Below, piece after piece: positions 44,326 to 58,426 of a stretch of DNA of 64,000 nt. The position numbers and the translations under genes were made by a program. The notes under the pieces are model-generated. The model was not told where the DNA came from. It worked only from the letters and a program-made list of their open reading frames with translations, and did not search any database. The DNA comes from Geosiphon pyriformis (taxonomy: Eukaryota; Glomeromycota; Glomeromycetes; Archaeosporales; Geosiphonaceae): the NCBI GenBank assembly GCA_016748015.1, contig JAAOMT010000484.1, forward strand, positions 235,379-299,378. Direction: 5' to 3'. The number at the start of each line of letters is the position of its first letter. Position 1 is the stretch's first letter.

Positions 44326-47276
44326 TTATAAGGCAATCGCTTTTTCTACCATTTTTTTATTAGTACCAATGGGGAATTCATCCTTTAATGACTCCCCAAG
44401 TATAATTGTATCCTCAACTCCCAATCCTTCAATTTGGCGAATAAGCAATTCGCTTAATTTTTTTTCTTGATCGAGATTTGTATCTTCGCTTTCACCAATT
44501 AATTCCAATAGTGAAGTTTGAGAAGAAAAATTTACTGTGCCTTCAGTCACCAAGTTTGATCCTTGCCCTTCGCCATCACTTGCTTCTCCAAGGATATAAT
44601 AAGGATTACCAAGGTCCTCATCATCTCCTTTATTTTCTAGAATTAATCTGCTTGCAGATAAATGATCCGCCGGAACAAATTTCTCTTTCCATATACTTCC
44701 TGCTTGTATTGCTGAAGCCAAATTAATATGTAGAGACTGGCAAGTTCGCAAATTACCCAAGTTTCAAGTATAGAAAAGCCAACATTAAGTAATTGACAAT
44801 TTGTAACTTCACACGAAAAAATTATGATTTCAAAATTTAATCACCTTAGTATCATTGGTGTACTCTTCTGGTTCTCTTACAAAAATATTGCGATCTCCAG
44901 CATTATCTAAAATATTTGAATCACAATTCCTTGGTTCTTGAAGGGATATAGTGGAATTTATATCCTCAAGAAATTTTACAGGATTTACAAACCCAAGTGG
45001 TGGACTTTTGCTCGGAAATAATTCAATTTCATGAGCAAAGTGTGGCTGTTGTTTGAGAGGTGAAGTGACAATAATAGCCGATTTATTTCTCCTTTTTTTA
45101 GGATCTTTCTTTGTCTTCTGTTCGGCAGCCAGCTTCTCTGAATACGATTGTCTCTTTGATAAAGAAGAATTCTCTGGTGGAGGTTTGAATTGTTTCATTT
45201 CCACCTGAGTTGAGCGTTTATATGGACTAAAATGTCGATGGCAATTACTTTTTATGCTCAGTGTACTTCGCTTAATTTCTGTCGACCGAATGTTTCCCTT
45301 ATAAACAGGCTCCAAACGGAATTTTATTTTATTTCTACCAGTTTTAACTTCTGTTAGTGGCTTGATATCAACCATAGACGGATCAGTTTCGCCTGGAGAA
45401 GGAGATGCACAGGTACTGTTGAGAAAATTTTCCGTTGTTGTGTTTTCGAGTGTGCTTTTTGTATCGTTACTATTAGAGGAAGGGGTATTGACAGTCTTTT
45501 GGCCCAAAGGAACCCCAAGAGCTGTAGGCCTCGTCTTGGTATTTTGGGAGGCTGGTACACTCATTGAACGTGATTTCATCAGCTTTGGAGTACCTAAGTT
45601 TGAATTAGAGACTATCACTTTATTACCGTTTTCCTCGTGGCCTGTGCGTGATTGATGACCAGGCGGAGGGTCTTTGGATTTATCCTCAAAATCAACAACC
45701 GATTCTTTGAGCTTGATTCGTTGAGCACCACCTTCATATACCGACATGTTTGATCGATTTTAAATTCCAGCTTGCTGATAAAAGACATATCTATTTGGAA
45801 ATGAAAATAATCAACATTTACCTATCAAACTTCCCAAGGGTCCAGTTTGTTTGGATCCGGAGCTAGGGATAGTTTGAGTGCGTGATGGCTTATTCACTAT
45901 CCGTTTGGCTGTGGTCGAAAGAGTTGAAACAGTGTTTACGCGTTGGGCAGAGGAAAACTTGGGCTGTTTGAGAGCAACAAAACCCGTGCTCGTCGAGTGG
46001 GAGTTTCCTGATTTGGTCTCATCAAATGGAACAACAAAGGCTGTGCTTTTTCCGGAGTAAATCTCTAAAGTCGGTGGTTTCTGAGGCTGTGCAGCTTCTA
46101 ATAACTTTTCTTTTGTTGGAGGAAGCCTTATATCTATATTCCACTGACTAGAAGCCCGCAGAGGGGATTTCTCAGTCTCAGCGATGACTCGGGATGAATT
46201 TTTTTCTGGTATTTTCTTTGTAGAAATTCCAATTCTTTCATCTAATGGTGCGAATCCTCTGCCAACCGGTGTAGAATTCAATTTACGAATAGGGGGGCGT
46301 GATACTTTTATTGGTTGCTTTTCTTTAATCCCGAGGTACTTTTTAGCAGTAGCGTCCAAGGTATCTATAAAACTAGGAAAATTTTTTAAAATAATGGAAA
46401 CTTGTCGAAATGAAGTTCATTTAACTTACTCATGAAACCTCAAATCAAATTTCAATTTGTAAACTTCAAAAATCTTCTTTGAAATTGTCCTGACTGCTGC
46501 TATCGAATCAACAGCACTATGTCTTATTGCCCATTCCAAATCCATTCTGTAGTCGGCCAATGCCCCAACGTCATTAACCTCTAAACTAATAAGGATAAAC
46601 TCGGCGGCACAAGTTCTCATGCCTTTACTTTGATCTTGTAAGGATTCTTTGAATTTGGGAATGAGACCGGGCATCTTACATTCTCGAATAATGGTGGTCA
46701 CACATTTCTGAGCACGCGTTATGAAGACCTTGTTACTACGTGCACATAATTTTAAGACAGATGGAATAAAAATTTCTGCCAAAGATTCAAATTTTGACCC
46801 TAAACATCGGCCAAGCTCTTCAACGAGTTCACATGCCGCTCCCGATAAACGCGTGCGTTCTGTTGCTATCTATTTTAATAATCTCCGAAAATTTAGAGCG
46901 AATTATTCATTTATGGTTGCTATTAAGAAATTTATTCAGAATTTTTACCGAGTTAAGTATGGGTTGTCTCAATATTTTAATGCCCGCAAAAAACGATTGT
47001 TCAAAAGTGAAAGCTCCGTTGTGGATGATGAAAGCTAAACGTTTTAGCTCAGCCTCAAATAATTGCCAAGTGTGCTCAGTTTCTTTTTCCTGGAACACGT
47101 CAACAATTTCTTTTATTACAGCATCAAGTTGGGCGGCGCTTTCAACCTTCAAAAGTTCCGAACGTATTCCGAGATTTTTTGAACAATAGAGAACTTGTAG
47201 AGGTCAGCAAGTATTTTTTATGAAAGCTTTCAATGCAAAATGTTGAAAATACCTTGTTGCAGAACTTTTCAGACAT
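44326..47276 (-). CDS. CLASP/Stu1-family microtubule-associated protein
   Basis: Exons 47193-46949, 46869-46430, 46372-45822, 45731-44845 and 44736-44326 join in consistent phase. A short first exon (ATG 47276 to 47253) is likely, but its phase does not fit exon 2, so the first ~10 residues are unresolved; about 850 aa in all. The first ~230 residues form a CLASP N-terminal TOG domain (KETEHTWQLFEAELKRL, ERTRLSGAACELVEELG, SNKVFITRAQKCVTTIIREC). Then follows a long Ser/Thr/Lys/Pro-rich basic region, as in CLASPs that bind the microtubule lattice, with many SP/TP sites (KSPLR, ASPSPGE) that cell-cycle kinases could use. CLASP proteins rescue and stabilise spindle and cortical microtubules. The acidic C-terminal ~140 residues resemble nothing I know. 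The acceptor of the fifth exon (TATGAAG) is unusual. Confidence 0.8.
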
Positions 47277-47674
47277 CTCGAACTACGAATTTGGTGAGAA
47301 TGGCGCTTTGAAAGGGAGGGCAAAAGGCAAGCCAATTTAACATATAATTGTCTCGCACTCAGTGGCCTAATATTGTAACAATGAATTCGGGATCGGATTA
47401 GTGATCAGTAAATAAAATGATGCATTTCATTAATAATACTAACTTGATTAGTGGTTTATCTCACATGTTCTGGAATATTTACGGATAAATTAGCAAGTAA
47501 GCCGGTTTGCGTAATATTCAGTTTCTATATAAACTTGCTGTCTCGGAGTAAAAAAGTGAAATTAAATTCATCCAACATAAAGCCTGGAACATATAATTTC
47601 TCGCTTCATTTAATTAGCAAAGTTAGCGAAAATCTTGAATCTATTAGCTTAAAACTCGATATTAATAAAAAGTA
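47277..47674. promoter_or_regulatory. Divergent promoter region between CLASP and AN1 genes
   Basis: The two genes are transcribed away from each other from starts ~400 bp apart. The region has normal composition and no ORF that looks real (47451-47675 has no recognisable features). Promoters for both must lie here or inside the first exons. I see no clear TATA box. Confidence 0.5.
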
Positions 47675-48299
47675 ATGGAGTTGCCAGATCTAGGTCGACA
47701 TTGTTCGAAGACAAGTTGTAAACAACTTGATTACCTTCCTTTTAAATGTCAATATTGTAAAAAGGAGTTCTGTCAAGAACATTCCAAGGCTCAGGCTCAT
47801 GATTGCCTCGATGCTCCAAGTGAAGAAGGAGTTCGGGTGCCGACTTGTCCCGTTTGTAATGTTCCCGTACCTATCAACAAAGGAGAAGATCCCAATATAA
47901 GGGTTCGAATTGCTTTCTGATTGAGCTTTAGAAACCTTTATATTTTTAAAGGATGTGTATTAAAAAAATTTCTTCCCTTTTCAGATGGAACAACATATCG
48001 CTAATGATTGTAGTCCTCCACCAAAAACCACATCCAATAAGCCATTTAATGCTTGTTCATTTCATACTTGCAAACAAAGAGTTGCCGTTCGACTTTTGTG
48101 TCCAAGTTGTGGAAAAAACTATTGCATCAAACATCGATTAGATGTAGATCATAATTGCGATAAAATTAAAGCACAGAATAAAGTTTCTAATGTTACGAAA
48201 TTGGGCGGTAAGATGGCAATAAATGGAAGTGGTTGGAATAATTTGAAGCCGAAGATTACGGTAAAAAATTGGATGAATAAATTTTTAAATAAGAAATGA
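47675..48299 (+). CDS. AN1-type zinc finger protein with two AN1 fingers
   Basis: Two exons, 47675-47902 and 47985-48299, with an 82-bp intron (donor GTTCGA, acceptor TTTTCAG), give 180 aa. Finger 1 (residues ~9-45): HCSKTSCKQ...CQYCKKEFCQEH...HDC. Finger 2 (~100-140): ACSFHTCKQ...CPSCGKNYCIKH...HNC. Both keep all zinc ligands. A CPVC pair lies between them. The layout is that of ZFAND2/AIRAP-like proteins, which help the proteasome and Cdc48 under proteotoxic or arsenite stress. The C-terminus is basic (KPKITVKNWMNKFLNKK) and lacks an obvious UIM or ubiquitin-like domain. Splicing joins NIR to MEQHIANDC, matching the family. Unspliced, the first exon would end nine codons later. Confidence 0.88.
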
Positions 48300-48540
48300 A
48301 TTTATTATTTAGACACAAGCATTTTTTTCTAATAGCATTTTCGACTAACCATTTATTTTTAATTCACAGATAATTTCCCATTAATTTAGAATATAGATGA
48401 CTATCGCAACTATTTATTTTCCATGACGCGCTTTTTCGATAATAATAATATAAGCCTTAGACTGAAATATTTTAAAGTTGAATCAAATAAACATTTTTTA
48501 GTTAGCTCAATTTTTCCAATTATGGCTACAATTTAATGAC
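48300..48540. other. 3' flank of the AN1 gene
   Basis: AT-rich trailer with AATAAA-like motifs (near 48487), then transition into LINE remains. No gene. Confidence 0.5.
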
Positions 48541-48680
48541 CAATACAAAAATAATTTATTATTTATTCCTTTAATAAGTATAATTTTTCTATTATTTACA
48601 TTTATAATACATGTACATACATTTTTTATATGTGACTAGCCACCTAAACCAGTTATAATTACATTACATTAAATAAACTT
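48541..48680 (-). repeat. Isolated LINE 3' UTR, - strand
   Basis: On the - strand it reads ggtggctagtcacatat and later aataatagaaaaattatact and ends in AT-rich tail sequence, matching the LINE B 3' UTR. Upstream (48690-48800) a second weaker copy of its start may lie. No LINE body of this orientation follows, so it is a severely 5'-truncated insertion. Confidence 0.55.
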
Positions 48681-48899
48681 GTAGTATAACGAAATCTTTA
48701 AATTAATTATTTGAAACATTAATCAACAAAAATGTTGACAGTTATTTTGATTTAGTTAAACTACTTAAGCTCATTAAAGTCAAGCTTAAATTTACTATTA
48801 TCTATTTTTTAAATAGTATTATTTTGAGGTTTAATATTAATAATTTTGGCAAATTATTAAATCATTTATATTTTTGCAAATTTTTCAATATTACATACT

Positions 48900-51800
48900 T
48901 TATTTTAATTTATAATATAATTATAATACTAAAAAACTCTTTAACTTTTATAACCATAATCAAAACAAAGAATAAAAAATAAAATATTATTGTTTTTTCT
49001 ATCATTTTTAAATTTGTTATTATTTAAATTAATAATAAAAATGCTTTTTTTAAATATTTTTTGTTTATTTTTATTAAAAGTCTTTTTTTAATTAAAATTA
49101 ATTTTAATATTAGTATTATTAGAATTAATTAATAAATTTAACAGTTATAAAAAATTTAAAATACATAACAACATATTATTATAAACCAGTAAACTTTAGC
49201 TTAATATTAAAAATTTTACCAAAAACATTCAAGAAAATATTATGTAAACTTTATACAAAAAAACTTAATATTGTTTTTAATTACTATTTTTAAATCAATA
49301 AATTTATATAAAAATTAAAATAAAGTTTTAATATAAGCCAACTTAAGAAATTTTTAATAATTAATAAAATATTATTACATATTACAAAAAAAACTTTTTT
49401 CTTTTGTATATTTCAATATTTCTTAAAGAACAGCAATTTTTTAAAGAAGATTTTATTTTTTTTATTAACAATTACTTTAAATAATAATATGTTTAAAAAA
49501 AAATAGTTAAAAAACTCTTTATAATTTTGCTAATAATATCTTTTTTTAAAAACAAAAAATTTTAGTTAATAATATAAAATACTTAAATAATAAAAAAAAT
49601 ATGTTTTTAAATAGATTTTTTGATAATATTAATATGTTTTTTAACATAAAAGTTAAATTAAATAATAAAAGTAACAGTATTTTTTTGGTTAAAAGTAGTT
49701 ACAAAACAAATAATAAAAACAAAAAAAATCAATATTAATATAATAAATAGTTTTTTTTTAGGTTTTTGAATTTTAATATAAAAAAAAATATGGTGTTTTT
49801 TTATCTTTTTTCAATCTTAAAATAGATATTTTTAAAGATAAATTATTTTAAAACAAATTAAAAACAGTTAAAAAGTTGTTTTTAAGTATAAATAATTTTG
49901 GAAAAACATTTGTTTTCTTAAAATTTGGTAAAATAATTCATGTAATTTTTATTATCAAATTAAATATAATAAAAAATACAAATTTAACAAATAACAATAA
50001 CATAATAGTTAATACTAATCTGAATTTAATAAATAATTATACAAATTAAACAATAATAATTAAAAAAATTCTAGTAAAAACATTTATAAAATTTGTGTAT
50101 ACCACATTTACTAAATTTAATATAATTAAGTTAATTAAAATACAATTAATAAAGTTATAACAAAAAATATTAATGATATTAAATAATTAAAATTATGCTA
50201 ATTTATCAATATTTAAGTAGTTTATCTTAATTAAAAAAACATAGTTTATATAATTAGAATTAATATTAACAAATTATCATAAAATTTTGTTTTATATTTT
50301 CTTAATAAATACAATTACATACAATTTATAAAAAATTTAAAATTAATTAAAAAAAATATATATAATTAACTATTATTTTATTATATATATATATAAAATA
50401 TATAATTATTTGTTTTAAGTTTAAAAATAACATAATAGTAATATTAATTATAATTTTAATTCTTAAAAACTCTAATTTAAAATAACTAAGGTAAAGTCAT
50501 CTTTTTGTTTAATATATAAAAAATTTAATTATGTTTTAACAATATGTAAATTTAATATTATGTCAATTTTTAGGCCTAAAACCAAAAAACTTCTTTTAAA
50601 TTTAAATAAATATAAATTTATTACTATTTATATTAAAAAAACAATTTTAATTGTTTAGTCAGTATTTTTTAGTAATTTATTTTAAATATAGATAACTAAT
50701 AATAACTATTTTAATGCTTTTTTTGGTGCTATTATTTTTTTTTCATTGTTTGTTTTTTTTTATAAATATATATTTAAATATTTTTAAATGCTTATTAAAG
50801 TTTTTAACAAATTAGTTTTTAAGATTTTCTACAAATTGAATTTGCTGTTGTTTGTTTTTTTCTTATTATTATATATTATACTTAAAACTTCTTTAGTAAT
50901 TACAAATTTAAATATGATTATAATCTAAATTTTTTTTGTTAATACTATTAGTAGTTTTTTGATTTTAAATAGTAGTTTAAAGATTTTTATTAACAAAATT
51001 AATGATTTAAAAACCAATATTTTAAGATTTAAAAGTTTTATAAATTCAGTTTTAACAAAATTAAATTATTTATATATTAGCTTTGGCTTTTTTTTTCTTA
51101 ATAACTGGTTTTATTTAAAAAATTATTATATATAATATTTAGAATATAAATATTTTTGCAAAATAAAATAACATAATTTATAAGTACAAAAAAAGTAATA
51201 ATCTTATTTCTATTATTATAAAAATTAAACTAAAATATAAAATTAAGTCATAAATTATAAACAAATTTAATAAGATTTTTGTGTTTATATTTGATTTAAA
51301 TTTAAAATTTTTGGATTTTAGAATTACTATTCTTATAGATAATAATATTATAAAACATGTTTACAAAGTTTTAAATGTTAAGTTAGTTTTTATTAATTTA
51401 TTTATTATTTAAAAATAATTTTTTAATTTTAATATTAGAATTATATATTAAAGCTTTTTTTAATATATAATTAAATTAAACTGATATTATTAACTTATTT
51501 ATTGTTAAAACAGTTAACAAAAGTATTTTTGTTGTTTTGAAAAATAAGTTTAATAAAAATAAGTTTAAATATAATATTAATTTCAAAAAATATTTTGATT
51601 TAAATTTGGTTAATTTTTTCTTTGATAATTTATTTATTAAAATTACAATATAAAAAAACTTACATAATATTCAAAAATAATTGATTTTATTTTAGTCTTT
51701 TTTTTTAATAATAATATAATTATTTATAATGTTTTTAATATACAGAAATTTTTTTTATAAATTATAATATTATGATAATTTTTATTAATTTAAAAAGTTT

Positions 51801-52505
51801 TTTGAATATTTTGTTTTATGTTTTATATAAACAGGCCAATAAAAATTATTAAAAGTTTAAGTTTAAAAATACTAATAATTATAAGTAAATTCAGTTCAAA
51901 AAAGTTTTTTGTTTTAGACTATAAATATTTTAGATGCTTTTAAAAAATTAAAATTAATTAATAATTTGTAAAATTATTTTAAAAATATTGTGTATTTTAT
52001 TGTTGATTAAATGTTTTCTAAATGTAAAAAACTTTTATATATTATATTTTTATAGTTTGAAGCTATTAATTTTAAAAATTTTTAAATTATTTGTTTTGTA
52101 TTTAAGTTCTAATTTTAATTGTTTTATATATAAGTATTTGACTATAAATTTTTTAAAAGTTTTTGTGATCTGAATTTTAATGTATAATAATTTTGGTTTT
52201 AATGTTATTAAATTAATTTTTTTTAAGATTAAAAAAAATTGTCTTTTAAAATTTTGTGAATTTTACAAAATTGAATTAAATAAAATTAATATAATAATTA
52301 AAAAGCATATAAAAAACTTTTTTAATAATAAGAGTTATATAATTCGCAATATTTTGAAATATTCTTTCTGTAAAATTGTTTTGAATTATTTAATTATAAA
52401 TAATAAGCTTATTTTAAATTCCAATAATATTAAATTATCTATTGACTTAATTATAAAAAGTTAGATTAAAAAATATATTATTTTTAACAAATACTTTAAT
52501 TCTTA
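48900..52505 (+). mobile_element. LINE relic E, ORF1 to start of RT, strongly AT-converted
   Basis: Near 48950 the + strand resembles the ORF1 start at 23605 (accataatcaaaacaaagaataaaaaa). Around 51240-51420 it resembles the endonuclease region of relic C and LINE B. 52180-52464 encodes NKSYIIRNILKYSFCKIVLNYL, matching SDKRLIIKSILDCPFCKIVLDYL of LINE B. The similarity stops at about 52505, where relic F begins in the opposite direction. Confidence 0.65.
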
Positions 52506-55500
52506 ACAATTTTATTATTATTATTATTTTATGAATAAGACCTAAATGCTACCTAGCATAATACATCAAACTAAGTAATTTAAATTAGATATAAATTATG
52601 TATTTTCTATACATAACCAGCTACTTAAGCCAATTAAAGCAATACTATAAATTTATCTTAACAGAAATTACATAACTAGTATCAGAAAAAAAACTGCCAA
52701 GTTTACAATAACCAAAACTAATACCATGTGCTTTTTTAATTCCAAACAACTTAATAATACTTTTAAAGAGCAAAATTAAATAACCACAAACCTTTGAAAA
52801 CACAGAATTATTATGTATAATTAAACATTTTTTTTCATAAATACTCTATACTTAGCTTTTACCAATCACACTTTAGCCCAATAAATTATTTTCAAATTTT
52901 ACACCAAATCAACAATTTTTTTGTTAGTAGTCTTGGTATAACCAAAAACAGAAACAGTTTCCAAGTACTATTTCTTAAACACAAAATCTTTATATAAAAC
53001 AGTATGCATAATATTGTTAGAAACACATGAGAAGATTAATTATAAAATATGAAATAATAATAAGCTTAAACCTAAAGCAGAACTTTATTGAACTAAATGT
53101 AAATTAAGCAGTTTCTTGTAAATACCAAAGTCTATTATGTATATAAAAGAATAATTAGAAAGTTTTATTTTTTTACAATATAGATATAATACACTAAAAT
53201 ACTCTTTATCATATAAGTACTTACAAACAACAACCAGCAAATAACAATGCAAAGTCTTTATAAAATATAAACACAAATTAGCAGTAAATTTACTTGTAAA
53301 ACCAGATGCTATATGCAGATTAAAGTGTCAAACTAATAAAATTCAAACCCAATTCATATTTTTAATTATGTTCTTAATAATAATACTAAATTTAGACCCA
53401 ACTTCCTAATGAGCATAATAAACAGTCCTAAATATATTGCAAGTAAAATAACAAATATTCTCAGACACCACTATTTTATTAGCTTTGATATATCTTTTTT
53501 TAACAAAAACAGAAAGTAACAAATTCGAATATAATGCTAAGTCAACTAATATGTTAGTATACTTATTATTTAAAACACTCAAATAGCTTTTAACTTTGAC
53601 TTAAGAAACAGTAAGCTTTTTATATTTAATAGAGTTTATAATACAATGTTTATTAAGCCAACAGTAATTATAAAAGTCTGGTAAAACCAAATTTAATTAT
53701 GTAATACAAGCATCCAAAACAGCTTAACTATTTGAATACACCACAACATTATTGAAAGCTGGAACACATTCTAAAGCCAGAACAATTATCTGTAATTCTG
53801 CTATTATAAAAGACATCAAACCACTAATTTTGATACTAATACTTAGATTAAGATCAGCAAAAAATACAGCTGTACCACAATTTATTTTACACATATCCAA
53901 ATTTTTTAAAAACCTATCTGTAGAAAAGTCACTAATATTACAAACATTTAAAAGTTGAAAGCTGTTAACAAGTGACTGAACAGAAAAATAAGAGATAGAA
54001 TTGACCAAATAATCACATATCAATTTGAATTAAACAGAGACTAAGCTCTTAAGATCAAATTTTTTTCAATAACAAAAACTTTTCTAATCAAAAACTAATC
54101 TCTTTTTATTATACAATTCTTTAACAAAAGCAATATTAAATCTTTTAAGTAAGTAAGAAACATTATAAAACATTATATCTTTCAAAATAAAAAACATTAG
54201 AATATTATCAAAAAAACAAAATGTAGAGAGAAAATTATTGTTAAAAAAAACATCACAATCCAGAAAAATTTTTATTAAACCAGCCAAAAAATTGTTAACT
54301 AGACTGATTCTCAATTTTACAGGATTTTGTAAAAAATGAATAGGAAACCAGCTTAAAATCTGTAAATTCAAAGATCTATAATCAAAAAAATAACTGAAAA
54401 TTCTATCAAAATTTGAAAAACTTAACACAGAAGCTAATTTACTTTCTGTTTGTACTTATTTAAATAATTTTAAGCCATACAAAAATGAATAATGAAAAGT
54501 TTTATTGAAAAAAATTTTTGGCAAGCCAGTTTTTATTTTCAAACCTTTTTTAATTAACATATCTCATTTGTTACATACACTTTTAAAAACAAAACTAAAT
54601 TGGATTTTGTAATCAACAATAAGTTATAACACAACTGAGATTAAATAAAAAACTATTTATCTAATATAGTCTTTTTCAAGATTATATTGGCAAAAAATCT
54701 GATATCTAAATAAGTTTTTCTTAAACTAAATTTGAATAAACTCTCAAAAGACAAAAAAATGCCAAGATATTTATACAACTTCTCTTTCTGTATAATAGAT
54801 ATTGGCAGATTATTTATTGATAATACAATGTTCCTAACTCATTGGTTGATAAAATGGCCACTGTTTTCTTATTATTAATTGAAATAATATTAATATTAAA
54901 GAACTAATTTACAATATTTAAAATATATTAAGTAGTAGTCTAATTACTTCCTATTCAAATTGTGTTATCAACAAAAACACTAGCTGTCAAATATAAAATT
55001 AATTCACTCTGGTTTTTTATTTTGCCAGTTTTGGTTATAAACTTAGTATTAATATGATAACTATATAAGCTTTTATGTCTTTTAATTTTACATAAAAAAG
55101 AATCATAGAAAATTTTTTAGAACAAAAAAAAGAAAATTTTATTTTGGTTCAGATTATCATGTATCTAGTACTTATTAGTTAGCTTATAATTAGTTATAAC
55201 TTAATTAATTTTATTATTGTAAATATTACCAAAAAACTTAATAAATTGCTTACATATTTTAATCTATATTAAACTATTTTTTAAATAATGCTAACTAACA
55301 GAGTTATAAGCTTTTTACATATTTTGCAAAACCATTTAAAGTTTACAGTTCTTTTCTAATGCATTTTTAATTACTAAGCCCACTGCAAAAATAGGAAACT
55401 AGATAGTAATACTTTTTAATACAGAAAAATTGTTATTATAAAAAACATTAAATTTATTACAGATTAAAGAAATTCTATCAAAAAATATCTTAAAAAAAAT

Positions 55501-56505
55501 TTTTTAAACAGTCTTAATTAAGACAATTAATCTAATATTAATCAAAATACTTTCTCATTTATAAGGTTTAAAAATTATTAACACTCAAACTTTCTTCCAA
55601 AATTAAGATACAGACTTATATACTAAACAAAAGTTTAAAAAATCTAAAAGCATAATGAAAATAGAATTATTGCAGTGTTTTTAAAATTTATTTGTGATAT
55701 TAAACAAACCAGCAGTTTTTCTATTAAACAGATTTTTGACTATATATATTATATTATTATAATTAATAATACTTATAATATTAAAAAAAACAGTATTATT
55801 AACATAAGCCAATAGCATATATTAATAATACCACAGATTAAAAATATAATTTAACACTAATTTTTTCTTTGTTCAATCTTTTATAATAATAATAATCTTA
55901 AATTTAATCTTACCAAGATTCAACACCAATTTATTATTAACAACCAAATAATTCAATACTACTTTATAAAAAAGATACTCCAATATACTTCTAATTATAT
56001 AATCTTTATTGACAGCAAAGCTCTTTATTTTTTTGTAATAACAGATTTAATATATAATTTTTTAGTCCTTAATAATTTAACAAGTTTAAAACCACAATAT
56101 AATTTTCTAATATTAAAAAGAATAAATCTTATACAATTAAAATTAACATTAAAGTTTAATAAAACTTGAATATTTAAAACTTTGTTATTATTTAAAGACA
56201 TTTAGTGACTCATCAGAAAAACAAACTTGTTATTAGTTTTATTACATAAAAATTTAACAATATTTGATATCAACAATTTTAATTTATGAAATCTAAAAAA
56301 TTTTTTAATAAAAACACTATTAAAATCCTTAAAACACTTTTTTTTGAACACTTTATTGGTTAATAAACTTACCATCTTACAAATAACATTTTATATTACA
56401 TTTATATCTGAAAAATTTTTAGATGTAACAAACTTATTAAAAAATATAATAATATTAATTATTATAGTATTCTTAAATTTGGTTATTTAGTATTATTGAT
56501 ACCTT
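52506..56505 (-). mobile_element. LINE relic F, 5'-truncated, inserted into relic E or between E and G
   Basis: On the - strand, from high to low coordinates: pre-RT region (56400-56150, KKFFRFHKLKLLIS-like), RT fingers near 55560-55610 (VLIIFKPYK), post-RT region 54428-54084 (NNFLAGLIKIFL), RNase H 54023-53724 (LQIIVLALECVPAF, VVYSNS), and the 3' UTR at 52660-52520. It begins in ORF2 after the endonuclease, the usual 5' truncation of LINEs. Its RNase H has VYSNS where VYSDS is found in LINE B, again G-to-A. Confidence 0.7.
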
Positions 56506-56529
56506 TAAAATCAAACTTTCAATAGTTTT

Positions 56530-56790
56530 TATTTGCCTACTTATAAAAAAAGTTTAAATGTATATCTAATAAATAATAAGATATTTGCTATTGGTTTTGG
56601 TTTTTATAAACCATATTTGTTTTATTTTGGCTTGAATACTAATGTTATGGTTCAAATAAGTGTATAATATGGTCTTAATTGGTTCAAATAACTGGTTATA
56701 TGTAGAAAACATGTGAATTATATTTAGTTAAAGACTTTTCATTTGTTTTTTTGTACTAAATAGTGATTAAACTATACTTATTAATAATAA
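56530..56790 (+). mobile_element. LINE fragment G, ORF2 C-terminus and 3' UTR
   Basis: 56580-56669 encodes FGFYKPYLFYFGLNTNV...QISV then stop, matching the C-terminal FGRHRLCYFFSGLSDDASVYIDV of LINE B. The family 3' UTR follows to about 56790 (aactggttatatgtag; aatagtgattaaac). It may be the 3' end of relic E, but the RT and RNase H between them are missing, so it could be a separate truncated copy. Confidence 0.65.
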
Positions 56791-58426
56791 AAATAAATTA
56801 ATTAATTAAATTTTCAATTAAACTATATTATAATTTGATTATAATTGCACTAATTATTTTTATTTTATTTTTTTATTGTTAATTAATAGTTGTTAATAAT
56901 ATAGCTTTTTTATATAATTTTAATATTAATTTTTATAATATTTATTGTAATTTTTTATATAAATATATCATATTTTTAATTAGTAATAATGTTTATATTT
57001 TTTCTGTAATATAAATATAAATTAATAATAATTATAATTTCTATAAATTACCAAAAAATTAAGTATTTATTAACTTATAATAATTTGTTTAACTTAATAA
57101 GTTTTTTATTTTTTGTAAATTTTACTTTTTTTTATTGTTTTATACTTATATTGACTTAAAACATATTAGTACAAAAATAAGTTTTTGAAATAAAAAAATA
57201 TATCAAACCAACATATTAAACTTATATTATATCATAAATAATAAATTTGTTATAAAACTAATATAATAATTTTAATATAATTACATAAAAACACATATAA
57301 AACTATGTAAAATAAAAAACACTTTCATTTGAAATTTCAAAAAAGCTATATATTAAGAAAAATCTTTTTTATAAAGATTTTTTGTTAATATTACTACTTA
57401 TTTAACAATTATTTGATTTTAAAACAAGTTGGCATAATTATAATCTTTTAAATAAAGAATTGTTAAGATGTGTGTTTTTGAAGTAGTAAACACAAAAACC
57501 AATGCATTTCTTGTGTTTTTAAAATGTAATTTGGAAAATAGGTTTTAATTGGCAAGAAGTATAAGTAATTCGAAAGTTTGATCAAAGATATTTTTGTGCT
57601 GTATCAGTTTAGTGGTAAAGATAGTATCATAAATTATTTACTTTTAATTGAAGAACTAATATTGATACACGCGCTCCTACGATTTTTGAGGACGTCACAT
57701 GATCACTGTCTGGTTTTGTTGCACGCCCAATATGAGTATAAGCTAATCTGTACAATGTGTTTGACAATCTTTGACAATAAATTTAATGGTCTTTAGGTGA
57801 CAGACTTCACGTATTTGGTATAGGCTAAAGCTTCGATTTTCAATATGCTGTTTCTTCCCTTTACCAGCCTCGTATTCGTCCACTCCAACTTGTCATTTTT
57901 CGAATTTTTAATTCTCATCTCTAAAGGATTGGTTTAATCTTTTCAGTCAATCGATGAAACTTTTGCCAGCTTTGAAAAATTTTGTTTTTACATATATTAA
58001 GAATATTTTCAAAATTTTTTACAAAAATACAAATAAAAGTGGTATTATGCAAATAAAATGACGATAGTCTGCTCTGATGTACCTTTTTTTCGAATTTCAA
58101 AAAAGAGTAATGGAAGGAATATACTATATTGACGAATAATGGTACGGTATTATTGTGAGAGAGTACAATAGCAATTTAATTTTTGTATTATAGAATGAGT
58201 GTGATTATGGTACAGCATAAATAAATAAAAAAATAGAAAGAAATAAGGGATGAGGATTAGGCACAAGGAAATTGCCAATGAAAATTACAGCCAGATTGAA
58301 TTATAACAAGAAGAATTATCTAAATCTTTCTTGCTATAAAAAACTATTAAATTAAGTAAAAGTGAACAAGAGTTTTCAAATCCCAAATTTCATTTCGATA
58401 TCCATCTGGAGTCCGCTATTCACTGC
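56791..58426. other. AT-rich desert, then 3' flank of AUR1
   Basis: 56791-57480 is A/T-rich without readable frames. 57480-58426 is of normal composition with one 72-codon ORF (57578-57796) lacking features. The last part is the 3' UTR of the sphingolipid gene. No RNA gene found. Confidence 0.5.
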
